Below, piece by piece: positions 1 through 11,259 of a DNA stretch of 64,000 nucleotides. A program made the position numbers and the translations under genes. The notes below the pieces were generated by a model, which was given only the letters and a program-made list of their open reading frames with translations, searched no databases and was not told the origin of the DNA. Positions within the stretch are counted from its first letter, which is position 1, and each line of letters begins with the position of its first letter. This DNA comes from Dryocosmus kuriphilus (Eukaryota; Arthropoda; Insecta; Hymenoptera; Cynipidae), in NCBI GenBank assembly GCA_038277395.1, contig CM076189.1, forward strand, positions 83,565,421 to 83,629,420, given 5' to 3'.

Positions 1-379
1 ATGGAAAGCAGTTAATATATAAACATTTCAGCATATAAAAAGCCAAACAATAATTGAAAAAATTTGAGGCAGCGAGAATCTCAGAGCGCTGTTTTAAAAT
101 TTCAAAGTGCGCATTGATTTTTAATACGGTGATTTTGCAATTTTAAAACACGAATTGCCTATTCCATAAAAAGTGTCATTAAAATTTGAAAATAAGTGAT
201 ATTGAATATTCAATACCTGTTGAATTTATAGATTGCAAAATTTCATGAAATTTGCGACACATTTGTGTCTGTTAAAAGACTGCAATGTATTTTTCGGATG
301 TTTCACTAAGAAATTTCTAACAGTGTAACCGCTGTCCTTAATAAATAGTGTTATTAAAGCAGGAATTCGTGAAATTTGC

Positions 380-1300
380 AATGCATGTAGTAAGAAAAAT
401 AAATGGCCTTATACTTATAATGCAGTTGATTAAAAAGTTACAGCAACTTATGTTGGAGACCTCTTTGAGTGTTTGAGACTTTCATTTGAGCAATTTAATA
501 TTAATGTTTATTTTAAAAACAATAACACACTTGCTAAATACTTTTTAAAAAAGAAGGATGTGGATAATATTGAAGATTTATCTGGATTTATTTATCTTAT
601 GAAATATAAATGTTGTGAAAAATTTTATATTGGTGAAACTGGTAGAAGATTGAAAACTAGAGTAGCTGAACATAAAAGGGATTGTAAGACTGGAAACTTG
701 AGCACGGGATTACCACAACACTCTTGGCAATTTGATCATTGTTTTTATTTTGAATGTAAAGAATTAGCACTTTGCTTAGTGTTGTAAAATTAATCTGACT
801 TTAATTAAAGTAACTATTTCATTGTAAGTATCAACCTAAAGATGATCAGACAGAGGAGAGAGGTGGGTCAGATGGAAGAAGTACAACATCGGTAACAGAG
901 AAAACTAATAATGATTATTGGTCCTGGGATAAAAAATATCCATATTTCCATTTATAAACAACATAGATTTTCCATTAATTTACAGACTGAAATTTTAAAT
1001 GCTAATAAAATGTATCAGAGTATTATAGGATAAGGATATATTTTTTACATTCCAAGAATTTAAATTCCTTTACTTTGGCACGCTATCCTCATTTGTGATT
1101 TCTCAGTTAAACCCCATAAGCCTTCGACGATTGCATATTCGCTTTCGTAATTATGATTGTCATTCCTCGTTGTTCTATGTCATAAACCGTTATCAATCCA
1201 AACATTCAACAACACAGTTTAGTTATGTTTCTTGGAGTCCCTTTAATTTTTATGTGACTTCAAGAATACCTTACAGAAAGATTTTGCATGGTTTTTAATA
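380..1300 (+). mobile_element. Penelope-like retroelement 3' remnant, unit I
   Basis: The frame at 473-787 reads the end of a reverse transcriptase followed by a GIY-YIG-type endonuclease. The endonuclease is marked by FYIGETGRRLKTRVAEHKRD at about residues 51-70 and then STGLPQHS. This RT plus GIY-YIG order is typical of Penelope-like elements. The rest, to about 1300, is a noncoding or decayed tail. Related remnants lie at 29,280, 38,690 and 52,390, always just 3' of, and convergent with, the last exon of the unknown gene family. The remnant therefore belongs to the duplicated unit. No intact RT is left. Confidence 0.75.
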
Positions 1301-1428
1301 ATCTGGAGTTTGCCGAATTGGTTCATTGAATCTGTGTTTTCTTAATAAGACTGTGAGACCAAAAAATCCTATATATCAATAACATCAGAAGTCCTCGGTG
1401 GCTTATGTCTCGTATTTTAGATTAATAA

Positions 1429-1928
1429 TTATTCTATTAAATTCACACTTTGAACTGAACGGTATAGATACTCTAGAGAATCGTGGTTTACAATAGTAAC
1501 TCGAAAACATTCTGCTATTTTGCGGTAGGGGTCTGAGGGAGTTTCGATGACTTCTTGTGATGTCATAGGTTCAAACGTGCCGTCGCTCATGTGTACTTTG
1601 ATTCGTTTTTTAGAGTGATTATACAACCCCCGAAGACGCTCCATATTCTCGACTGTTGCGAAAACCTCACCATCCCTTGTTGATAATACAATATATTCTT
1701 GTGCAGGCAGAGGCAGATATCTGCGTTGTACTAGCATTTTAATTCCTTTACCTGGAGGAAAAATGAATCTTCGAAATTCGAATATCCTGCTGGAATTCGA
1801 GTAGGGAATAAGCCGTTTGTATCCAGCGTCTCCTAGTTGGTGAGATGAAGAAATCCTGGCAGTAGGAGAAATGGACCTTTCGCGAGGAGTAACCATGGCA
1901 GAAGGACTCGGATCCCTGACAGGAGAAT
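1429..1928 (-). CDS. Last exon of unknown secreted-protein gene, unit I
   Basis: Open for 165 codons from a splice acceptor (pyrimidine-rich tract then TGCAG, 1929-1933) to a stop at 1429. An ATG-initiated frame from 1953 exists, but its first residues come from the polypyrimidine tract, so I read 1928 as the exon start at phase 1. The protein begins SPVRDPSPS, has a serine/arginine-rich stretch (PRERSISP), then conserved blocks NSSRIFEFRRFIFPP, EYIVLSTRDGEVFATVENM and MTSQEV. It is cysteine-poor with no membrane segment. I do not recognise the family. Three related exons lie at 29,905, 39,423 and 53,068. With the exons at 7,760-7,843 and 9,111-9,168 it would give about 213 residues. A BEL/Pao element sits in the intron. 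Confidence 0.72.
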
Positions 1929-1959
1929 CTGCATAAAGGAATAGAGTAATCATTTTTTT

Positions 1960-2625
1960 GTTTACATACTTTTATTGCAATGAACAGTATACCTAGGATG
2001 CCGAAAAATTTTGAATCTCTTCATTTTACAAACCCTATCCCCTAATTTTTAGGGGTTTAGATCCCCATTTTTCTCTTTCCTCTTCTCTTATGCCCCCTCT
2101 TCGTTTGAAGCAAGCGTAGAAAAAATTCTCTGCTTCAAGACAAATCGATTGAACTATAATATTAACGTTTCTTGATATCTTTACTTGTTTATGGCTAGAT
2201 ACTATTTTTTGATTCACCCCATTATTAATTGCTTGAAAGATAATTTTTTTGGCAATGTGGGTTTAAATTTAATAAACATATACCTATAAGCTTTCCTAAA
2301 TTATATCAGACGCTTCGACCTCGGGCAGGGGTCCCCTTCAGTGCCAAGTATGTAAAATATATATAAAAATTCTATTTGACCATTACGTATTTATGTGTAA
2401 TAATAATCATGTAGTCTGTGTAAATATATAAATCAGGGCATGCAACTTGACCAGTCTATTAGACGTGGTCTCGTTCTCTAATAAGATGGTCAAGTTGCAT
2501 GCCTTCATTTACATATCTACACTTTTATATATTTTTTTATTTGAGACTGAAGAGGACTCCTATCCTACCTCGAAAAGTCTGCCATAATTTAGGAAAGTTT
2601 ATAGGTACATTTTTCTTAAATTTAA
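1960..2625. repeat. Foldback (hairpin) sequence, left arm and apex, unit I
   Basis: The apex is a 25-bp inverted pair, 2,438-2,462 against 2,478-2,502, built on GCATGCAACTTGACCA. Outside it, blocks such as CTAAATTATATCAGACG at about 2,299 are answered inverted at about 2,578-2,600. The right arm is interrupted by the BEL/Pao insertion and resumes at 7,454. The complete version is at 30,524-31,322 in unit II. It lies in the intron between the 84-nt exon and the last exon, so the pre-mRNA could fold into a long stem. Confidence 0.75.
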
Positions 2626-2630
2626 GCATT

Positions 2631-2815
2631 TGTGTGGAGTTGTAGCTGGATTTGCATAGGAGAAATTTTTGAAACAACGAGATACGGTGCGTGGACAGTT
2701 CGCTGGTATTTTCGCCATATTTATTAGCTACTCAAAAATAACGCGGCGCTAGGCACGCCTTCTTACAAGAGAGAACGAAAATTCAAATTGCATATTGACA
2801 AAAATGACCCAAACA
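2631..2815 (-). repeat. BEL/Pao 3' LTR
   Basis: The 185-bp copy matches 7,259-7,448 throughout, for example the shared GTTGTAGCTGGATTTGC and the shared CAAATTGCATATTGACAAAAA. Divergence between the copies shows the insertion is not recent. Confidence 0.88.
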
Positions 2816-3119
2816 TACCCCCCGACTTGAAGGATCTATCTATCAAAGAGAATTAGAGACGAACTTAAAATAATTTTCAACATTAGTCAATTGGCAAAGG
2901 ACAAACAGCTGCAAGTGCACATCGTAATGTGCCTCCCTTTGTTTCGATAGTAGCGGCACGAGAAATACCATCTTTTCCTGGATGAAGCTCTATAAATCTT
3001 CCCAATTTCCACCTAAGTTGAGCAAGATCCTTATCTTTGAGCAAAAAAAGTGTTTCCTTCTTAATTTCTGTATGTGGACATATCCATTTAATATGTTTTC
3101 GAAGTTCGGAAACGTATTC

Positions 3120-4060
3120 TTGACTCTATCCCTTTCAAAAATGCTGCTGTAGGAGCTGAAAAAATCGAAGTCTGGAATGTCGATTTTCTGGTAGGTGCGT
3201 CAAGTCTGGATCCGAAACAAAGTTGTGTGGTATTCCTATAAAGGAATGAGGAGGATTCAATTGATATAGATCGCTAGGGTCGGAAGAAAGAGGAGTGAGA
3301 GGGCGAGAATTTAGCAATCTCATTATTTGAACCAAGAAAGTGTATAGTTCTTCAAAATTCAACACATTATTACCTGCGACGCGCTTTAGGTAATGTTTGG
3401 TAGACTTCACTCCAGCTACTCAAAGTTGCCCAACATAAAGAGTATAACCTGGAATGAAATACCAAGACTTATCACGTAGTCTGAATAGTTTCTGAAAGAT
3501 TCTCAGATTCGTTATAAAGGAATTTACCTAACTGACCAAGCTCATTGTTCGCACCCACAAAACAAGTTCCATTATCCGAGTTCAGGTGAGCAAGCTTTCC
3601 ACGTCTGGAGACAAATCGTCTAAGCGTTGCAACAAAAGCATCTGCCGTTAGATCGAAGATGCGCTCGAGGTGCAAAGTCTTCGCGACAAAACATATAAAT
3701 ATACCAACATAGCATTTGCTAGTTTTAGCAAGCCTTCCCTTTCGATCTCTTATTAAAAGAGGCCCAGCATAGTTTACACCCGTGGTGTATAAAGGTGATG
3801 AAGGTGTTACTCCAAGCTTTGAAAAGTTAACCATAATTGGTGTAGTTACTCTCGGTTCGCCATTGAAACATTTGACACAGGAACTAACCTCCTTTCTAGC
3901 CAGGTTTCTTCCACCCAATGGCCAAAGGTTTTCGAGAATTGTATATAAAAGCAATTGTGGACCAGCGTGGATAAGGCGTTGATGCTTACCTTCAACAAAC
4001 ATTTTTGTAAAACCGTCAGACGCAGACAGAAGCATAGGACGTTTCTTATTCTCATTGATG
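3120..4060 (-). pseudogene. BEL/Pao integrase region, broken
   Basis: The frame at 3,472-4,035 reads the zinc-binding and catalytic integrase region of Pao elements. Landmarks are CVKCFNGEP, then GVNYAGPLLIRDRKGR, KCYVGIFICFVAKTLHLE and LNSDNGTCFVGANNEL (the DDE-type second aspartate in SDNGT). The C-terminal piece at 3,135-3,410 continues with LNSRPLTPLSSDPSD and LNPPHSFIG, after frame changes. Usual function: inserting the cDNA. It is inactive because of the frame breaks. Confidence 0.88.
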
Positions 4061-4139
4061 TCAGAATTATTTCATCTACTACCGACTCTCAAGACTTCGT
4101 GATCATCTAAAAAAGGGTTTAGCGAAGCAAGTGTACCTT

Positions 4140-5000
4140 TCGTAATAGGCAACTTTTCAATCAACATTTTGATTTCCTAGGAAAAGGTACATTTCTGCGA
4201 AGATTGTGCAAGCGAGATCTTTGTTTGTGAAAGTTCAACAGGACGTAAATGACCAAACAGTTTGTTAGTTTTATCTCTACAGTTATTTGCAAATCTTCGG
4301 AGAAAAGATGGTATTCTAGTTAGGCGATCCAGGCTTTGTTATCGTTTGAAAATAGAGAGATATCATGTTTCTGCTTCAGCCACAATATTGCAGCGTTTCT
4401 TATGTCCTGGCACGTTTGTAGATAAATATGGCAATGAAGGCCATTCCGATTCAGTTAAAACTAAAAGTTCAGGACCTTCCCACCAAAGTCTAGAGTTCTC
4501 GAGAAAATTTGGAGTAACATCGCGCGAAATACAATCAGCTGGGTTTTCTTTGCTGCGAACATGCTCCCAAGACTCAACCTCCGTCAGTCCTTAAATACGA
4601 CTTGCTCTGTACCTGCCTCAAACACTTCAAGATTAATTAGCTGCGTTCCAAGCCAAAACAACACAATCGTTGAATCACACCAATAATGAATGTGACCAAT
4701 AGGCAAATCTAGGGCAGATTTAATGTTGGAGCTTAATTTTGCCACCTTGAATGTCCCGCAAAGTTCCAATCTAGGTATAGATTGATATTTCACACCACCG
4801 ACCCTAGATTTGGAGCAAATTAATCTAACAAGAACATTTCCTTCTTTGTCTTCCGACCGCATATAAATGCAAGTTCCGTACGCATCCTTGGAAGGATAGG
4901 AAAACCCATGTATGTGCACAATCACTCGTTGCTTACAAATTACATGTCTAGATACCTTGAACAAATTCAGAACTGGAAGTTGTTCCCTATAAATTAATTA
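4140..5000 (-). pseudogene. BEL/Pao RNase H region, broken
   Basis: The frame at 4,584-4,964 reads DAYGTCIYMRSEDKEGN, then SKSRVGG and PRLELCG, followed by HYWCDSTIVLFWLG. These are the RNase H-like features found after the Pao reverse transcriptase. Flanking pieces lie in other frames. Confidence 0.82.
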
Positions 5001-6085
5001 GTGCGAATGAAGTTCCATTGGTAAGCTCTCCTCCCACAAATGCTTTTCTAACCAAAGATTTTGTAGCGTGATTTTTGCTAAAACTATACTAGGACCTAAA
5101 AGATCATGAGCATCGAGGATACACGATATCTCAGATAGAATCTGTCTTTTCGTCATCTTAGTGTAGTTTGAGATGCCTACCGAGTAAATTAAATTTTCCG
5201 AATTTACTTGCCATTTTAAACCGAGGGTCTTCACTTGATTGTCATTCGCGAAGTTTATCAAAATAGGAGATTGGTCTGAGTCTGTTACGTTTTCGATTAT
5301 GCAGAGATCACCTGAAACCCATTTTCTGAGATTAAACCCTCCAGTGGCCAATATTTGGGATACTTGTTTTACGAGTAATTTAGACACTTTAAATGATCTT
5401 GCACCGGTGACTAAATCATCAACGTAGAAATCCTATCGAGTTATTTTGGGTACATTGGGAAGCTCCATTTCAGCAACATCTGCTAATCGAAAAAGACATC
5501 TAGTATCGAGATATGAAGCAGCAATCGTACCTAAAGTAACGGCGTCTATGTTGTAAATTTGGCCCGGCTGACCTGTGTCCACGCGCCACAATGTTGGTTT
5601 AAAATGACGCTGTTCATGTGCCACAAGCACCTGACGATACAGTTTTTCTACATCACTAATCACGATGAAAGGATGTTTGCGAAAACGAACCCAAATTGAA
5701 AACAAATCATTTTGTAGAATCGGGTCAATCGTTTGAATGTTATCAAACGAAACTCCACTTATTATTGATTCCGACGCATTGAACACTACTCGGACATTTG
5801 TTGAAACACTGTCTTCTCTAAGTACGCAATGATGTGGCATGTAATACGAAAGTGGAGATCAGTGATATGTCGCTTGCTCCAAGGATTTTAAGGCTCCTAA
5901 ATGTTTATTCAGAGTATCGAGAACTTTTCAAATTTGACTCTCACTTTCCTTTTGAAGAGGCTCGATATTTAATATTGCTTTTATATGATTATTAATAATA
6001 AATTCTTATTCTCAAGGAGATTTCGCAGAAAAATTAGGAAATTTTATTATTTGCTCTGCCCCGCTCTGCTGTTCTGCACACAAAT
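4998..6085 (-). pseudogene. BEL/Pao reverse transcriptase, broken
   Basis: The frame at 5,433-5,840 has MPHHCVLREDS, VRVVFNAS and SDVEKLYRQVLV, the conserved palm entry of Pao reverse transcriptases. The frame at 4,998-5,387 continues into the connection region (LRKWVSGDL, then DAHDLLGP). A frameshift or stop separates the two at the expected catalytic YVDD position, and several in-frame stops precede the palm. Confidence 0.88.
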
Positions 6086-6605
6086 AATGAAATATTTGAA
6101 TGTCTTTGATATGACTGTTTTAATACATAAGAGGCACTAAAGTGTCACAAAAACCCCAGCCATTCCGCGAGATCGCCTCCGAACTTAGGCAAATCTATTG
6201 TCGCTATTCTGACGCCGTGTACATGGTGTGGGTCGAGTTTAGGATTCTCTGGATTTGCTTCTTGAACGTATTGAACGAAAGCGGGCTGAACTTGATCAAC
6301 TGGTAACCCACAATACAATAAAGCTTCCAACCTTGTTAGCACTTCAAAACACTCAGGTTCAAACTCTTTCAAGATAACTTGCCGTTTCTGCTTCATCATC
6401 GGTCAATTCATCTATTTCCGCTTGCAAATTTTCATATTCTTCAAAGGAGATTTTTAGATGATCTAACCTACAATCAAGCTCTACCTGTATTTTTGTCATG
6501 TTTGGTAACGCGATTTCTTCTGCTGGATGAGCAACCGCGATTTTATCGACAAACTTAGCCAATATAGTCAACTTTGATTTATTTGTTGCACGTTGTCGAA
6601 TTAAT
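6086..6605 (-). pseudogene. BEL/Pao gag, truncated
   Basis: Two overlapping frames (6,359-6,571 and 6,145-6,399) read a gag N-terminal coiled region (FEEYENLQAEIDELTDDE) and then IDLPKFGGDLAEWLGF, the hallmark of BEL/Pao gag. Gag stops there, and the next readable sequence is already pol. The zinc knuckles and the protease are therefore deleted. Confidence 0.82.
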
Positions 6606-7258
6606 TTATCTGTGCGTTTTGGCGAGAGTGTTCCCCAATCTAATCAAAATTACACGAGGAAGTACTATTTTGAAGAAAGGTGTGTGTAAGCGAATAGACA
6701 AGGAATGCTCACGTAACTTTTGATTTTTGAAGTCATCTATCCAGGAACGGACGAAGCTTGGATCATGCGTTGCGAGATGTAAATAGGCGGGGCGAAGTCC
6801 TCTTTGACCCAAACCTTGTAGTAGACGAAATGTGAAGTGATAATCTTCTCCAGGATTTTCAGAGACTGCTGCGACCTTGAAAGCTCTCTTCTACATTGTA
6901 TTATTTGGACGAAAGCGAAGTTGAGAGAGACGGTGTTGCCATACGATCCACGCCTCGTGACAATTGATATTATGACGATACTTTTATATTCGTATGTGGT
7001 TGTTGCACTACAATATACGAATTACATTTATTTGTAGAATTGTTTTCTTCACAAACTAAATTTGATTTAATGGCCTTGTAATGGCATTTATATCGAAATT
7101 CAAAATTCTAAACTGCACACTTGCACTTGCACTTGCACCGATAGGATGCGTCGTTTTTCCAAAACTTACGATCACGTTGATTGTTCAAATTCTTTTCCAC
7201 GAAACTACAAAACTTGAATCCACCCGATTTTACCATCAATATCCGTCTCGAAGGACCA

Positions 7259-7448
7259 TGTTCGGAGTTGTAGCTGGATTTGCTCAGGAGAAATTTTCCA
7301 AATAACGAGAGTCTATGCGTGGTCAAGTCACTGGTATATTCGCTATATTTATTATCTACTCAAAAAGAACGCTGTGCGGCGCTAAGCGAGCTTTCTTACA
7401 AAAGAGAACGAAAATTCAAATTGCATATTGACAAAAACGACCCAAGCA
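7259..7448 (-). repeat. BEL/Pao 5' LTR
   Basis: The 190-bp direct copy of 2,631-2,815. The primer-binding-like site follows immediately at 7,258 and below on the minus strand, which orients this as the 5' LTR. Confidence 0.88.
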
Positions 7449-7453
7449 GCACT

Positions 7454-7650
7454 AACTGCCAAAAAAATTGTCTCTCAAACGATTAGCAATAATTGGGTCA
7501 ATGAGGAAAAGGTAGTTTTCCATAAAAACGTAAATTTCACAAAACATTAATATTATAGGTCAATTTATTTCTCTCGAATCAGAGAATCTTTTCTATCCTT
7601 GGTTCAACTGAGGAGGAGGAAGATGAAAGTTTAGTTAAATGAAAACCTCA
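7454..7650. repeat. Foldback sequence, right arm resumed, unit I
   Basis: This continues the arm broken by the BEL/Pao insertion. It holds TAATTGGGTCAATGA, ACATTAATATTATAGGTCAA and a GAGGAGGAGGAAGATGA end, matching unit II 31,140-31,322 and unit III 41,170-41,395. Its inverted partner is at about 2,060-2,200. Confidence 0.75.
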
Positions 7651-7759
7651 AAAGGTTTTATGCTATATGACATCTCGCGATAGGTGGGAAACATTCTGAA
7701 TTATTTTTGCATATCTGATCTGAACAATCAAGTCGAAACCCGCCAGGCTGTTTACTTAC

Positions 7760-7843
7760 GAATATGTACGCATCCATCCCTTACAGGTACACCGTTACTG
7801 TCCAGTGGAATATTCAGATCTAATCGTTCTGATCCTTGCGCAT
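7760..7843 (-). CDS. 84-nt internal exon of unknown gene, unit I
   Basis: The acceptor TTTACCAAATCAG precedes 7,843 and the donor GTAAGT follows 7,760. The exon is 2 + 27 codons + 1 nt, so phase 1 on both sides. It reads AQGSERLDLNIPLDSNG and ends VPVRDGCVHI. Units II (31,451-31,534) and III (41,522-41,605) have the same 84-nt length, the same reading frame and the same acceptor. The other two frames contain stops. The 1-nt end joins in frame to the last exon starting at 1,928. Confidence 0.7.
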
Positions 7844-9110
7844 CTGATTTGGTAAAGAAAGGCAATGCTAGTTAACAGTGGAATTTTGTTGGCTCAAGCA
7901 GTCTAGAATAAAATTCAAAAAGTACCCTAAGAGCAAAATGCTTTTTAAAAAAAATAAGAATCGTAAAGATTTCTGAAAAATGATGAAAACCTTCTTAAAA
8001 CATGAGTTTTTTTATCATTTATTTCTCCACTCCATTCCATTTCCCAAGTACCCTTTCAATGATTAAAGCTTGTAAAATTCCCCGTAAAAATAAAAAAAAG
8101 GATATTTAATCTCTGAAGGCTTCGGAGCTATGGCCCAGAGTTATTATTTAAGTCAGAAATTTCACCATAAATAGGATTTTTTGTTTCAAAAACATTCTTT
8201 GGGTAAAATCAACTTCCGAGGCCCATGACTCCGAAAGTTTTAGAGATACGACATTCGATTTTTTTCCAGTTTTATAGTGAATTTTATACACTTTATTTCT
8301 TGTACCGTTACCTTACATTTAAAGTGGTCTTTTTTAGTTGAAGTCAGTTGAGGATTTGAAAAAACCTTGAAGATCGATTAGGATAGCTTAAATTCATTAA
8401 AATCCCTTAAAACGTTAAAACCCTTAAAATTCGGAAAATCCACAAGTGCCCTAAAATTGTTAAAGCAACTTAAAACCCCACTAAGCCCTTAAAAATGTTT
8501 ATTAACACTTAAAAATCATAAAATCCTTTAAATACCATAAACACCTTAAAAATTTATAATAGTTTAAAATCCCTTAAAGGCCCTTGAATTTCGTAACCTC
8601 ATTAAATTCCTTAAAATACCTTAATCCCTCGAAACCTTAAAATCATTAAAGTTCTAAAAAATCACTAAACCTTCTTAAAACATGAAACCCTTCAACCTCT
8701 TAGAAACCTTTAAACGCTTAAAATTCCTAAAATTATTCAAACTCCTACTACCACTTTAAACCCCTAAAATCCCATAAATCTCCTAAAGTCCCTTAAAGTC
8801 TCTTAACTCCCATAATATACCCTAAAACTCTTTAAAAATCTTAAAACACTTAAAATCCTTTAAAATCGTTGCAATGCAAAGGCTGATTTAATATTTGAAG
8901 CTACTTCTTTGATTCTGCTACAATTCTGAAATTTCAGATAACACAAAATAATGTAAAAGCGGTAAAGGTTTAATAATATCTTTTTAAGTTTCTTTTTTTC
9001 TGCCATACGGAAACTTTGTTGAAAATGGAAGCTGATAAGCAAAAGTTTTTGCGGGCATACGTATGAAATATTTGTTATGAATAATAATTATGTGAATCTC
9101 TTACACTTAC
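7844..9110 (-). other. Predicted intron 1, unit I, with satellite
   Basis: No gene is seen. The first part (7,870-8,350) is AT-rich sequence shared with unit II 31,560-32,030. It is followed by degenerate AAATCCCTTAAAA-type satellite (8,390-8,870) and a shared stretch up to the signal-peptide exon. A short frame at 8,860-9,042 is not conserved and was not called. Confidence 0.55.
8390..8870. repeat. Degenerate TTAAAATCCC satellite, unit I
   Basis: Dozens of imperfect ~10-12-bp repeats of the form CCTTAAAAT / CTTAAAACC. The same block is at 32,040-32,515, 42,115-42,511 and, much expanded, 35,935-38,035. Confidence 0.85.
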
Positions 9111-9168
9111 ACTTAATGTGAGCCAAACAGACGTACGCAAGAAATATAGTATTCGTAAAAATCTTCAT
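9111..9168 (-). CDS. Signal-peptide first exon of unknown gene, unit I
   Basis: It starts at ATG 9,168 (context TTAATAAAATGAAG) and ends at 9,111 before donor GTAAGTG: 19 codons plus 1 nt. It reads MKIFTNTIFLAYVCLAHIK, a short basic start and hydrophobic core like a secretion signal. Unit II has the same exon of identical length and phase at 32,780-32,837, with the preceding AACGTTTCCG also conserved. Phase 1 matches the 84-nt exon. That this is exon 1 of the same gene is inferred from order, phase and co-duplication. Confidence 0.6.
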
Positions 9169-9739
9169 TTTATTAACCGGAAACGTTCATGAAGTGACGA
9201 AAACTAATTTTTTGGGGGAAATGCGTGTCTTGAATAACGGCTGTTTTATTTACTGTATTTTATTACTTTTATCTGATAAAGAAGTTTTATTCGCTCTTTA
9301 AAAAAATAGGGTCAAGGTGAGAAGTTTGTTGTTCTCAGATTGCAAAATGTTCCATATTTGCTAGGCTCATTAAAATGTTTAAAGTATTTTCCTTATCTTT
9401 TATGTTTCTGTGTTATGTATAAAATTTCAATTAATAAGAATGAAAAATCTAGTTAAAGCAATTTCCTTAAATACTCAAGTTTTTACAAAATGTGCTAAGC
9501 ATTTTATTTATTTAAATTAGCAAAGTTTTAATTGCGTAAACAGGGTAAAAACTTAAAATATTCTTTGTATTAAAAGTTTTTTAGAACAAATTTAGAAATT
9601 TTGAGAAATTATGAAATTTCGAAACCAAAAGTTCTCTAAATATTTTCTAAGTTCTTTCTTTAATTAAACTAATCGAGTTTTTATCATATAAGTTCTCTGT
9701 TAAAAGTTTTTTGCAAACGTCTATTTAATTATATTGAAA

Positions 9740-10010
9740 AAGGGCTTATAGCGGCAGTAGTAGATGGTCACTAAGGACAGACTTCCCTTCCACTTTCCAT
9801 CTTCCCCCTTTACTGCACTTTGGCGCCTATCCGCTCAAGAGTGTTGGCCTTACGTCATTGTTGCACCCTAGACCATCAATGTAGAGATTCATTACTGAGA
9901 CTGACAGCTGACACGCCCCCCTGCAGGTGCTGTTTTTCTCGGCGTGACATGGCTCAAATGAATTTAACTGCCTTCCGAGATACTGAATACAGAAAACGAA
10001 TGTTTTTTAA
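9740..10010 (-). promoter_or_regulatory. Conserved GC-richer block, candidate promoter/5' region, unit I
   Basis: About 250 bp matching 33,490-33,700 of unit II, upstream of the signal-peptide exon. On the minus strand both copies share GGGGGGCGTGTCAGCTGTCA and a CRE-like TGACGTAAGGCC, in AT-rich surroundings. It could also be an untranslated exon. The block is seen; the role is inferred. Confidence 0.4.
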
Positions 10011-10369
10011 TGAGTTTCATAGACACTCTTAGTCTGTGTCTTTAAGTTTCGACAAAATTTTGAACATCCCATCGGTCCTTCTTCCTTCAAATTACTTAAT
10101 AGTTCTTTTCCTTCAGAAGTGAGTTTTATCGAGTGTTTGTAGATTGATTGATTGCTTCCTGAAGCTGAAAGGATATAGAATGTTTCCTTTTTACCTAAAA
10201 AGTTTTACTTTATTTTTCTAAAGTATCAAACTATCTTATGTGTACTTAAAATCTAGTTAGGATATGATAATCAATAGCCACATACTGATATACATTTAAA
10301 AACCATATTTACTATGCGTTAAAAGTTTCAAAGGAGAAGGTTTTTATTACATTTTTTCACATATTTGAC

Positions 10370-11258
10370 TTAGTAGTTGAATGTGTTTCTTCTTAGAATA
10401 TTTTTTCGTATACAGGATGTCAAGCAGGTCGATAAAATACCAGAAATATCATAATATATAACATCGAGATAATAATCATTAAATTTGGAGAATAAATGTG
10501 ATTGAATAATATTTTGGAAAAAATTAGTCTTTTCTTTATTGACTAATTTAAAAATAAATTGCTCAGATGGCTTAGGAATTTTTTCAGAAATGCAGTGATT
10601 AGTTAGTAATGTTACAATTTCAGACACGCCATTTTCGGCTAAGCCACAAACGGTTTCTAACATACTAAGATATTCCTCCGCACATAAAGTGACTTTGTTC
10701 AAACTAATAAAAGTAGTTTCTTGTAACTTAACAGAACACACGTGCACTTTTTTTTCTTTCTTTCACAAGTATTTGCTCCAATTTCACATTCTACAACAGG
10801 TTCAGGTATATGCTCGAAAAGAATAATCTTTCTCTAAAAGATGTAGTAAATAATACTTTGTAGTCATTTATCTCGAGGTTTTGACGGTATACTCGCGAGG
10901 GCTGCTTGTCCTTTTCGAAATATTCATCGATGATATTAAGCTGTTGTAGGACTTTAGATCACTCTGACTACCCAAAGGTGTTTCCTTGCAGTTTGCTAGT
11001 TACAGTTTTGATGATTGGTCCGAAACTTCCATCGGTCTGTAGCTCCAGGCCAATGATCATATTTTTATTACAAGAGTTATTGAGAGAGTACAGGTTGGTT
11101 AAGATTGGATGTTTAATTGTCCTGCGAGAGAGCTCGACTTCCGTCATGTGAGCTCTTTTTCTTTTATTGACTGAAAAATCAGAAATATGACAACTATCAT
11201 TTTTACTAGAACTTGTGGTGATAATATTTTCAATAGTCGAGACTTTCGAGTGTACCAT
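10370..11258 (-). pseudogene. Unknown gene, broken by about three frameshifts
   Basis: Successive minus-strand frames read as one degraded protein of about 290 residues. They are 11,258-10,968 (including MIIGLELQTDGSFGPIIK), a middle piece with IIDEYFEKDKQPSRVYRQNL near 10,860-10,930, and 10,747-10,370 (SLNKVTLCAEEYLSMLE, then CGLAENGVSEIV). One frameshift lies at an A8 run near 10,750. I do not recognise the family. The compositional continuity across breaks suggests a former gene, probably of element origin given the neighbours. Confidence 0.5.
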
Positions 11259-11259
11259 A

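Larger units (their letters stand above)
2631..7448 (-). mobile_element. BEL/Pao LTR retrotransposon, decayed, both LTRs present
   Basis: Two direct LTRs (2,631-2,815 and 7,259-7,448) both run TG...CA. They are flanked by a near-identical 5-bp duplication: GCATT at 2,626-2,630 and GCACT at 7,449-7,453. The element runs on the minus strand. Its primer-binding-like site (TGGTCCTTCGAGACGG) is at 7,258 downward, and a G-rich polypurine tract abuts the left LTR. At 4.8 kb it is shorter than typical full elements. Gag joins almost directly to pol, and pol is split by many frameshifts. It inserted in the foldback sequence of unit I, inside an intron of the unknown gene. Confidence 0.9.

Noticed and set aside
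1429..1953. Taking the last exon as a stand-alone gene starting at ATG 1,953
   Set aside because: The first eight codons lie in a polypyrimidine tract ending in AG, and the other copies show the same acceptor; an upstream phase-compatible exon exists.
8860..9042. 60-codon frame upstream of the satellite in unit I
   Set aside because: The corresponding unit II sequence does not keep the frame, and the signal-peptide exon next to it explains the local conservation.
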